Shown here in pieces: positions 34,402 to 42,226 of a stretch of DNA of 64,000 bases (position 1 is the first letter of the stretch; each line of letters begins with the position of its first letter). The notes below the pieces were generated by a model, which was not told the origin of the DNA, made no database searches, and worked only from the letters and a program-made list of their open reading frames with translations. Source of the DNA: Dyadobacter jejuensis (lineage in GTDB: Bacteria > Bacteroidota > Bacteroidia > Cytophagales > Spirosomataceae); NCBI RefSeq assembly GCF_003149085.1, contig NZ_QGDT01000017.1, forward strand, positions 39,178 to 103,177. The letters run 5' to 3'. The translations under genes were made by a program, and so were the position numbers.

Positions 34402-35409
34402 ATGATTGATTTAAGAAGTGATACAGTTACCCGTCCTACACCGGCCATGAAAGAGGCCATGTGGTCGGCTTCCGTTGGGGACGACGTCTATGGTGAGGAT
34501 CCCACCGTAAATGCTCTGGAGCAGAAGGTCGCCAATATGTTTGGGATGGAAAAGGCCTTGTTTTGTGCATCTGGAACTATGACCAACCAATTGGCCATTC
34601 GGGTGCACTGTGAGCCTGGCAGCGATGTGATCTGCGAGAAAGACTCCCATATTTATTTGTACGAAGGAGGTGGAGTAATGGTCAACGCCCAGGCCTCAGT
34701 TCGGTTGCTTACGGGAGATAAAGGTCGACTAAACGCTGGTCAGATAGCGGAAACCATATCTCCTGAAAACGATATTCATAATACCTATACCCGCCTGGTT
34801 TCTCTAGAAAATACCATGAACAAGGGCGGAGGGAGCTATTATGATTTCGATGAAATTCTTAAGATTCAGAAGGTCTGTAATGAACGGCGGGTGGCTCTAC
34901 ATTTGGATGGGGCCCGGCTGTTCAATGCCATAGTAGAAACAAATACTCCCTTGAAAGACTATGGACAAGCCTTCGACAGTATTAGTATCTGTCTGTCTAA
35001 GGGCCTAGGGTGTCCCGTTGGTTCCTTACTGCTAGGTACGGAGGCCTTTATACATAAGGCATTACGGTTCAGAAAAATGATGGGAGGGGGCTGGAGGCAA
35101 GCGGGCATGCTTGCTGCCGCGGGTATCTATGCGCTGGATCATCATGTGGAACGCCTAAAAGACGATCATCGACGTGCCTTAGCATTGGCAGAGCTGTTCT
35201 CTAGGCAGCCCGAAGTATCCTATATCTATCCGGTTCAAACCAATATTGTTATTCTTAAACTGCAGGATGGATTGGATGCCCAAGCCTATGTCGATAGCTT
35301 GGCGAAGAGAGGGGTGTTGGCCATAGACTTTGGAAAAAACCTAGTGCGGCTCGTGACGCACCTCGATTTTTCAGACGATCAATTGAATTGGCTCAGTGAC
35401 CAATTATAA
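34402..35409 (+). CDS. Low-specificity L-threonine aldolase family protein
   Basis: The 335-residue PLP enzyme begins MIDLRSDTVTRPTPAMKEAM, the aldolase signature (SDTVTRPT). The PLP-lysine lies in ICLSKGLGCPVGS and the substrate region in LHLDGARLFNA. It cleaves L-threonine or allo-threonine to glycine and acetaldehyde. The length is normal. It is a single gene between two terminators. Confidence 0.95.
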   Translation: MIDLRSDTVTRPTPAMKEAMWSASVGDDVYGEDPTVNALEQKVANMFGMEKALFCASGTMTNQLAIRVHCEPGSDVICEKDSHIYLYEGGGVMVNAQASVRLLTGDKGRLNAGQIAETISPENDIHNTYTRLVSLENTMNKGGGSYYDFDEILKIQKVCNERRVALHLDGARLFNAIVETNTPLKDYGQAFDSISICLSKGLGCPVGSLLLGTEAFIHKALRFRKMMGGGWRQAGMLAAAGIYALDHHVERLKDDHRRALALAELFSRQPEVSYIYPVQTNIVILKLQDGLDAQAYVDSLAKRGVLAIDFGKNLVRLVTHLDFSDDQLNWLSDQL

Positions 35410-35410
35410 A

Positions 35411-35440
35411 GAACGGCGACCCTTTTATGGGTCGCCATTC
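35411..35440. terminator. Bidirectional terminator
   Basis: The arms GAACGGCGACCC (35411-35422) and GGGTCGCCATTC (35429-35440) pair with one mismatch around a six-base loop, followed by TTTTATT on the plus strand. It separates threonine aldolase and the convergent M49 peptidase gene by 36 bp in total. Confidence 0.75.
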
Positions 35441-35445
35441 TTTTA

Positions 35446-37488
35446 TTAATTATACATCGGCAAAGTGCCATATTTTTTGCCATATTCGATCATCTGATTG
35501 TAAAAGGAATGTGGGTATTCGAGTTTTACATCTACGATCTCCCCTTCTTCGAGGATAGGCACCAGCCGTGGTTGAATAAAACCCTTGTAAGGCTTGATGT
35601 TAAGCTTGGCATATCGCTCCAACACTTCTTTGTGCAGGGGTTGATCTACCTTTACTCCGTAGTTTTCTACCAGTTTTTTTCCAGCTTCATAGTCGCCTTC
35701 CGATTTGATACGTTGTATCTCCTTGAGTAATTCACCAAAGAGGCCGCGTAGCTTTTCGTAATCGTTGACTTTTACATAGGTCTTGCCCTCCTTGGTAACA
35801 AATTCTACGATCTTCTGATCTTTCCCTTTTTCATAGACCCAGTAGGCATTTAGCGCCCTATTGCGCATATGAGCCTCCTCTATATTATCCCCTAGCTTCA
35901 GCCTGGTCAGCTGGGTGAAAAGTCCATTCATCATATAGCTGTCATATTCGGCCTTTCCCACCTCCAAGGAGGGCATCACGCCCAGCTCCACAAGCTTGGG
36001 ATCCATAATAAAATACAGGCCCACCAAGTCGGCACGGGCTTCCTCTAGGCAGGAGGCATAGCTCTTTAAGGTCTTGTCTGGAGTGCCAATCCCAGGGTTG
36101 ATCTGTCCGGAGGCATGCCCAATACACTCGTGCATATCGGTATGCAAGTCGCTAGCAAGGCTTCCGTATTGGGCTAGCCTGTCGCCAGTGGCCTTGTCCA
36201 CCACAAATTCGTCCAGAAAGCCATTTCCTTTGCTCGATTCGTTATAGGCATGGATAATATTGCTTAAGGAGACCGACTTAGAGCCATGTTCCTTTCTGAC
36301 CCAGTCAGAATTGGGCAAATTAATCCCTATTGGCGTATTAGGAGCGGCATCACCGCCTTCAATAATAACAGTAATGGCCTTGGCGCTGATCCCTTTCACG
36401 TTTTTCTTTTTGTGCTCCGGCATGAGTGGCGTATGGTCTTCGAACCACTGAGCTTGGTCGGCAATGGCCTTGATGCGCTTAGTGGCTTCAAGGTCCTTGA
36501 GCGATACCACACTTTCGTAGCTACCCTTTATGCCCAAGGCATCGTTATATACCTCCACAAATCCGTTAACCACATCAATTCGGCTGCTGGTGTCGGCTAC
36601 CCATGCGATATTGTATTCGTCCCATTTCTTTAGGTCTCCCGTTTTATAGTATTCTACCAAAAGGGTCAAAGCCGTTTTTTGCTGCTCATTTTCAGCTACT
36701 GTTACGGCTTTTTCTAACCAGTAGATAATTTTGTCGATGGCAGGCCCATACATGGCTCCAGACTTCCATACCTTTTCGATGAGCTTTCCATTTTCCTTGG
36801 TGAGCTTACTATTTAGGCCCCATTCGGGCTGCTCGCCGGAGGAAGGGTACTGGGCATAAAACTGCTCAACTTCTTGTTGACTGACTCCTTCGTAGAAGTT
36901 ATTGGCCGATCGGGCGATATTGTCTTTTCCCTCGGCCAGATCTACCATTTTAGATTGATATTGCGGGTCGAAAATCAGGGGCTGAATACGTTTCAAAAAG
37001 GCCTCTATCGTTTCCCCTTCTTCCAAAGGCAACTGTTTCGGATTGCTATTCTTGACCAATTCTGAAAAATATGCGAAGCTGCATTCCGGAACAAACTTGT
37101 CGTTGGAGTAATGGTGAAATATACCATTGCTAAACCATACCCTTCCGGCGTAGGTTTGGAAGTGCTTCCAGTCCTCGTCTGTTTTGGAGCCTTTAAAGCT
37201 ATCGAAAATAGCATCGACGGTCTTGCGAATGGTAAGGTTGTGCTTACCACGCTGGTCATAAATGATATCCCGCCCTGCCAATGCCGCTTCATACAGGTAA
37301 TAAGCCAAGGTTTTTTGCTGTAGGCTGAGTTCTTCAAAACCCGGAACTTGGTAGCGAAGTACTTGCAAATCGGCGAATGATTCGGCATTTACTTCAAAAT
37401 CTGGCCCTTTATTTTCCTTTTTATCCGAACAACCTGCCAGGAGTAATCCTGCTAACAGTAACAATCCTGATGTTTTTAATGCCTTCAT
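35446..37488 (-). CDS. Dipeptidyl-peptidase III-like lipoprotein (family M49)
   Basis: The 680-residue protein is a predicted lipoprotein (LLLAGC, Cys20) with the M49 zinc motif HECIGH at residues 453-458 and the third-ligand motif EEARAD at 482-487. M49 enzymes remove dipeptides from the N-termini of short peptides. The HEXXGH spacing, with one extra residue relative to HEXXH, is diagnostic of this family. Most studied DPP III enzymes are cytosolic; this one should face the periplasm or the cell surface. It lies 42 bp after the DUF1398 gene on the same strand. Confidence 0.93.
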   Translation of the reverse strand: MKALKTSGLLLLAGLLLAGCSDKKENKGPDFEVNAESFADLQVLRYQVPGFEELSLQQKTLAYYLYEAALAGRDIIYDQRGKHNLTIRKTVDAIFDSFKGSKTDEDWKHFQTYAGRVWFSNGIFHHYSNDKFVPECSFAYFSELVKNSNPKQLPLEEGETIEAFLKRIQPLIFDPQYQSKMVDLAEGKDNIARSANNFYEGVSQQEVEQFYAQYPSSGEQPEWGLNSKLTKENGKLIEKVWKSGAMYGPAIDKIIYWLEKAVTVAENEQQKTALTLLVEYYKTGDLKKWDEYNIAWVADTSSRIDVVNGFVEVYNDALGIKGSYESVVSLKDLEATKRIKAIADQAQWFEDHTPLMPEHKKKNVKGISAKAITVIIEGGDAAPNTPIGINLPNSDWVRKEHGSKSVSLSNIIHAYNESSKGNGFLDEFVVDKATGDRLAQYGSLASDLHTDMHECIGHASGQINPGIGTPDKTLKSYASCLEEARADLVGLYFIMDPKLVELGVMPSLEVGKAEYDSYMMNGLFTQLTRLKLGDNIEEAHMRNRALNAYWVYEKGKDQKIVEFVTKEGKTYVKVNDYEKLRGLFGELLKEIQRIKSEGDYEAGKKLVENYGVKVDQPLHKEVLERYAKLNIKPYKGFIQPRLVPILEEGEIVDVKLEYPHSFYNQMIEYGKKYGTLPMYN

Positions 37489-37530
37489 AATTGGTTCAGT
37501 TGATTATACAGAACTTAAAAATACTAATAA

Positions 37531-37932
37531 TTAAGCTTCTGATATCATTTCTTCGTATTCATATTCGGAATTGGGTCCTTGGTATATTACTCGCATGCTC
37601 ACCAGGTCGGCCAGGTAGGTATGTATGCCCGCCTGGCCTATTTCTTGCAAAAAGTCGGAGTAAGAAGTCAGTCCTTGTTGGTTTCTTTGAATAGCCTGCC
37701 GAACGGCTTCCACCTTAAAAGTCTCCGTAGGTTCAAAGACCGCAGTTCGTCCTGGGACCACCAATTTGTCGCCATTTTTGGAAGTATAGGTGGTGTCGCC
37801 AGAGTCTACACGTACCTCGTAATTGTCGATACCCAAGGCTTTTAATTCTTTTACAAATTCGGGAAATGGAAGGCCTTTAGCCTTTATTTCCGCCGACTCA
37901 ATTAAGGATTCAGTTAACTCAATAAATTCCAT
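37531..37932 (-). CDS. DUF1398 family protein
   Basis: The 133-residue cytoplasmic protein matches DUF1398: FPEFVKELKALGIDNYEVRVDSGDTTY and the C-terminal ADLVSMRVIYQG are typical. The family has no established function; some members are labelled phage envelope protein without evidence. It precedes the M49 lipoprotein gene by 42 bp and may share its transcript. Confidence 0.8.
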   Translation of the reverse strand: MEFIELTESLIESAEIKAKGLPFPEFVKELKALGIDNYEVRVDSGDTTYTSKNGDKLVVPGRTAVFEPTETFKVEAVRQAIQRNQQGLTSYSDFLQEIGQAGIHTYLADLVSMRVIYQGPNSEYEYEEMISEA

Positions 37933-38091
37933 GATGCTTTAGTTTGGGAGTAGTATGTTGCCAAAAGGCCTGTTTGTGGGGCTAATTTAAAAGAAAAACG
38001 AGAGAGAATTTATGACCAAGATCTTAGTACTAGGAGCATAAAGATATATCCAAACACATTTTTCTATATTAAGAGGCATAAAAGCCCGCAT

Positions 38092-38122
38092 CCTACTACT
38101 TTTTCAAATGAAAAGTAGTAGG
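38092..38122 (-). terminator. Strong hairpin, possible terminator
   Basis: The perfect 12-base arms CCTACTACTTTT (38092-38103) and AAAAGTAGTAGG (38111-38122) lie 38 bp past the stop of the conserved hypothetical gene on the minus strand. No clear T-run follows, so termination is doubtful. Confidence 0.4.
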
Positions 38123-38160
38123 AAACGAGCTGGAGTTTGGCAGGCTGATCATGCGGCCAA

Positions 38161-38574
38161 TCAGCTTGCAGATGCTGGTGCGTCACCGGCCCCCTTCACA
38201 TACTTGCTTCGTGTATCTAGTTTTTTGATCATCTCATTCGACATTTCATCAGCCGAAATGCCATACCCGCTCACCAGCGTACCCTTAATGCCCTCATTAG
38301 ATTCTATCAGATACAGGATAGACATATCGGAAGGATTGGTCATTCCTTCAAAACGATAAAAGTCGACGATATCAAAATCCTCAGGCGAGAGGCTTAGCTT
38401 CACGCCATCGTCTTGATGTGCCTCGAGGGCATGGGCGGTGAGGTTGAAGTCGTAGGTATAGCCTTCATTTTTGGCCGCTTCCAGCCTTTCCACTAGGGTG
38501 TCGGGTTCGTTGGTGTTCTGATATTGTGGGTTCTGGCTATTTTTATTTTGTTGTCCGTTTTCTACAGTTTCCAT
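38161..38574 (-). CDS. Conserved Bacteroidota hypothetical protein (often mislabelled phosphoribosylpyrophosphate synthetase)
   Basis: About 137 residues from the ATG at 38574. The core reads LVERLEAAKNEGYTYDFNLT, DFDIVDFYRFEGMTNPSDMSILYLIES and GTLVSGYGISADEMS, matching a small family found in Bacteroidota. Databases often call such proteins phosphoribosylpyrophosphate synthetase, but no PRPP-binding motif is present and the size is a third of that enzyme. An in-frame ATG 48 bp upstream is less likely because the added residues match nothing. The protein is acidic, soluble and of unknown role. Confidence 0.72.
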   Translation of the reverse strand: METVENGQQNKNSQNPQYQNTNEPDTLVERLEAAKNEGYTYDFNLTAHALEAHQDDGVKLSLSPEDFDIVDFYRFEGMTNPSDMSILYLIESNEGIKGTLVSGYGISADEMSNEMIKKLDTRSKYVKGAGDAPASAS

Positions 38575-38659
38575 GATGCTCGTGCTTTTAGTTGAAAGTT
38601 CCTCTAATCGGAGTAGCATCAAAAACCATGCCTTTTTAACTAAATATTATCCGATGAGC

Positions 38660-39595
38660 TCAAAAGGGGATCTCAAGAACTCCCATATGGTAGGCGCCAA
38701 AACAGCCCAATCCTCCTTCAATATTGCTAAAAACGATGGTAGGCTCAGTAAAGGGGTTGTTGTTGAGGTTTTGATATTTGGTTTGGTGAAACTGATAGTA
38801 GTTTTTTTCTATGTTCAGTGTTTCCAGGTGAATCCTGATTAGCTTGACCTGGGGAGCGTTGGGGTCGTCGGGGCTACTTGAAGGTATGCGGTATATAAAA
38901 TTGGGCGATTTGAGGGTAAGGCCATCTAGGTTGGCATCGGTTTGGAATAAGCGATTGTTGATACCGTCATCGTAACGTAAACTTACCTTTTTCCTCCTTC
39001 TTTGAAGGTTATAACCCTCCGTGGTCTCGTCCCAAACCAATTCGTTCAATTCTACTTCTATATATCCCCTACAAATATAATAGTTGGCCTGGCCAGGTAT
39101 ATCCTTAAAGCTGGACCGTATCCTAAGGGCGGTGTCGCCTGCTACTTTGTAGTGATACAGACTGTCGAAGGAGTAGCTGCTCACCGCTGTCTTCTCTAGT
39201 GGGACCGTCGTGGTTGCTGAGACCGTTTCTTGTTCGGTTGAAACCGTAAGATAGTACTGGGTTCCAGGGTGAATAGGGTAGGTACTTGCGCTGACGATAT
39301 AGCGCTCATCCTCCGCAGAATATGGGATATCGATAGCGGAAGTACCATCCGTGAGGGTGACAACAGCATTGGAGATGGGGGTGAAGTTATAGTCAGTGGG
39401 GCCATATATCGTTTGCGACCGGGAGACTACCACTTCAATTTTTTCTTTTTCGGGGGCGATATAACTTTCTACCACCAGTTTGGAGCTTCTGTCGGGAAGT
39501 TTGGACGGGTCCACGTCGTTAATCAGGCTCTCACAGGAGCTAAGACCTACTAAGAGGAATAGCAACAGGCCGAAATGGAATTTATGAATCAACAT
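38660..39595 (-). CDS. DUF4249 domain lipoprotein, partner of the TonB receptor
   Basis: The 311-residue lipoprotein (lipobox LSSC, Cys20) belongs to DUF4249, beta-sandwich proteins almost always encoded beside a TonB-dependent receptor in Bacteroidota. The N-terminal KLVVESYIAPEKEKIEVVVSRSQ and C-terminal LETLNIEKNYYQFHQTKYQN, ending in GCFGAYH, are typical. It starts 12 bp after the receptor gene. It may be the surface-exposed lipoprotein that covers the receptor pore, like SusD, which is an inference. Confidence 0.85.
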   Translation of the reverse strand: MLIHKFHFGLLLFLLVGLSSCESLINDVDPSKLPDRSSKLVVESYIAPEKEKIEVVVSRSQTIYGPTDYNFTPISNAVVTLTDGTSAIDIPYSAEDERYIVSASTYPIHPGTQYYLTVSTEQETVSATTTVPLEKTAVSSYSFDSLYHYKVAGDTALRIRSSFKDIPGQANYYICRGYIEVELNELVWDETTEGYNLQRRRKKVSLRYDDGINNRLFQTDANLDGLTLKSPNFIYRIPSSSPDDPNAPQVKLIRIHLETLNIEKNYYQFHQTKYQNLNNNPFTEPTIVFSNIEGGLGCFGAYHMGVLEIPF

Positions 39596-39607
39596 GGGTA
39601 TAGTAGC

Positions 39608-41992
39608 CTAGAATTTGAAGTTATAACTGATGGAAGGAATAATGGGGAAAAGAGAGTACCGGGATAGTACTGCCGACTCTCCCGTACCATTGGCATTGTC
39701 TTTCTTTCTGATGTCATAAAAAAACGGGTTGCGCCGATTATATGCATTGTAAAGCCCAATTTCCCAAGTCCGTTCGTGGCGTTTTTTTACTTTGTGGAAC
39801 TGTACCGCCACGTCGAGGCGATGGTAAGGCTCGGCACGGAAACTGTTTTTACTGCCGTATTCCGTGGTTTCGTTGGGACTAGGCTTGCTGTCTGGGTTCA
39901 AGTCAAATCGATCTCCAAAGGTGTAATAGGTCGAAACAGGGATAGACAGGGCATTCCCTGTGCCATATACCCAGGTAGCCGATAGGGTAATTCTTTTGCT
40001 CAATTCGTAAATGCCTACTACCGAGATATCGTGCCGTCGGTCGTAACGTGGGAAATAGGTTTTTCCAAAATTAAGCTCAGGGAATTTCCATTGGGTCCAG
40101 GACAAGGTATAGCCAATCCACCCCGATAGCCGTCCGGTTTTCTTTTGTAACAGCAGTTCGGCCCCATAGGACCACCCTTGCCCCGCCGTGATATTGTCTT
40201 CCCAGTTGATTTCATTGGCATTTTGACCGTCGATACTTAAGAAAGAAGAGCCTTCTTTATAACTTAGGATTCGGTCCATATTCTTGTAATAGCCCTCTAG
40301 GGTGATGGCCAGTCCGGGCTTTTCAAGATCTTTGGCCAGGCCTAAAGCCACCTGGCTCGACTGCTGAGGCGCTACCCTATCGGTGGTGGGTACCCATAGG
40401 TCGGTGGGTAAGCCTAGCCCGGTATTGGATAGCAAATGAACATACTGATTCATAAGGGCAAATGACCCCTTCAGGGAAAAATCGTCGGCTAGCCGATAGG
40501 CCGCTGAGAAGCGGGGTTCGGGGCGCAAGTAGGTCTTGTTTTCCGTTTGGAAGGTCGAAAGTCGGAATCCAAGATTCATTTTGAGGGCCTGAGTAGGTTG
40601 CCAGGTGTCCTCCACATACACTCCAGATTCAAAGTTATTGATGGTTTTAGCCTTAAAATTAAGATCGTCGGGGAGGTTGGTCCCATGGATAGCTAAGGCC
40701 GATGGAACGAAGCGGTGGGCGGTAACTTGCCAACCAAATTTGATGCTATGGCGGGTGTTGGGGAAGTAGTCGAAATCGGACTTTAGACTGAAATCGCGTA
40801 TCAAACTGTTATATCCTAATTTGAATTCGTCGTTGGGTGGGCTAGGATTTAGGATATTTTCTGAGGCCGATACACCGAAATTGAAATGACTGTATATTAA
40901 GGAGGTGTTTAGAAATAGCTTCTGGTTGATCAGGTGGTTCCATCGGAGTGTGGCCGTAGCATTGCCCCAGTCTAACCCGGAGCTTCGTTGCTCGTCGGGG
41001 GCGGTTTCCTTTACACTGAACTTGTCCTGTCCAAAATACCCACTGAGATATAATTTGTTTTTAGCGCCGAAATCGTAATTTACCTTCGCATTAAGATCAT
41101 AGAAGTAATATCCGGGCCTTATTTTGCTGTTTTCTCCTTTTTGCTGTTGGGCAATGAGCGGTTGCGCAAGGAAATCGATATAGGTGCGCCGTCCTGAGAG
41201 AAGGAACGATGCCTTTTTATTGGCTAGAGGCCCTTCCAGAGTCAGTCTGGAAGATATTAGTCCTATGCCACCTTCCCCATGAAGCTTATCTTTACTGCCC
41301 TCCTTCATATTCAATTCTACGACCGACGACAGCCGGCCTCCATAGCGAGCGGGGAATCCGCCTTTGGTAAGCTCCACACTCTTGAGAGCATCACTATTAA
41401 AGATAGAGAAAAAGCCAAAAAGATGGTTGGCATTATATACGACGGCATCGTCCAGTATGATTAGGTTCTGATCCGGTCCTCCACCCCTTACGTACAAGCC
41501 CGTTTGTCCTTCCGTACCCTTTTGTACCCCCGGCATTAGCTGCAATACCTTGATGACGTCCTTCTCACCAAAAAATGCGGGTAACTTTTTGACCTGGCTA
41601 ATAGGAATGTCGATTTGGCTCATTTGGGCCGCCTCGCTAACCTTTTGCTGCTGGCGATTGCCAGAAACGGTTACCTCCTCCAGTTGGTTGTCGGGCTCCA
41701 GGGTCAGGTCTATTTGAAGGTCTGTATTGGCTACGATGGGCCTTGTCTGGCGTTTATATCCCACAAAGCTGTAAATCATACTTCCTTGGGTTCCCTTGGG
41801 AATGGTAATGGAGTAAAACCCATAGCTATTGGCTACCGTCCCATAGGTGCTGTGCTCCAAATATACATTAACACCCGGCAAGAGTTCCTCACTGCCCTTT
41901 TCGCGGACGAAGCCACTGACCGTAATCCTTTCTTGCGCCTTAGCGGTAATAGGGAAAAGTAAAAACAAAAGAATTAGGTATATTAACGGCAT
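39608..41992 (-). CDS. TonB-dependent receptor with CarboxypepD_reg-like N-terminal domain
   Basis: The 794-residue outer-membrane protein has a signal peptide (about 1-19), a carboxypeptidase-regulatory-like domain (about 22-110, VSGFVREKGSEELLPGVNVYL), a plug domain (about 125-230, with KVLQLMPGVQKGTEGQTGLYVRGG) and a 22-strand-type barrel to the C-terminus, ending SYNFKF. It imports a substrate by TonB-ExbBD energy. The size is smaller than SusC proteins (about 1000). Together with DUF4249 it forms a two-gene uptake unit. The ligand is unknown. Confidence 0.94.
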   Translation of the reverse strand: MPLIYLILLFLLFPITAKAQERITVSGFVREKGSEELLPGVNVYLEHSTYGTVANSYGFYSITIPKGTQGSMIYSFVGYKRQTRPIVANTDLQIDLTLEPDNQLEEVTVSGNRQQQKVSEAAQMSQIDIPISQVKKLPAFFGEKDVIKVLQLMPGVQKGTEGQTGLYVRGGGPDQNLIILDDAVVYNANHLFGFFSIFNSDALKSVELTKGGFPARYGGRLSSVVELNMKEGSKDKLHGEGGIGLISSRLTLEGPLANKKASFLLSGRRTYIDFLAQPLIAQQQKGENSKIRPGYYFYDLNAKVNYDFGAKNKLYLSGYFGQDKFSVKETAPDEQRSSGLDWGNATATLRWNHLINQKLFLNTSLIYSHFNFGVSASENILNPSPPNDEFKLGYNSLIRDFSLKSDFDYFPNTRHSIKFGWQVTAHRFVPSALAIHGTNLPDDLNFKAKTINNFESGVYVEDTWQPTQALKMNLGFRLSTFQTENKTYLRPEPRFSAAYRLADDFSLKGSFALMNQYVHLLSNTGLGLPTDLWVPTTDRVAPQQSSQVALGLAKDLEKPGLAITLEGYYKNMDRILSYKEGSSFLSIDGQNANEINWEDNITAGQGWSYGAELLLQKKTGRLSGWIGYTLSWTQWKFPELNFGKTYFPRYDRRHDISVVGIYELSKRITLSATWVYGTGNALSIPVSTYYTFGDRFDLNPDSKPSPNETTEYGSKNSFRAEPYHRLDVAVQFHKVKKRHERTWEIGLYNAYNRRNPFFYDIRKKDNANGTGESAVLSRYSLFPIIPSISYNFKF

Positions 41993-42226
41993 GTATAGTA
42001 GATTGTGTTGTTGGAAAACGTTTTTTTTGTGTCCAACTATATACGAAAAGGGATATTAAAATGTTGCATACTACTGATTGATAACCCTTAATATCCGTGG
42101 GCCTCACCCTGGTGGAGCAACCTCTACGTATTGATTTGGTGATAAGTACTTTTCCGTCGGGATTCTGGACAGCCTAACGGTAAAGCAGCTTAATTCTATC
42201 AAAAGATAAAATTCTTTAAAGGAAAT

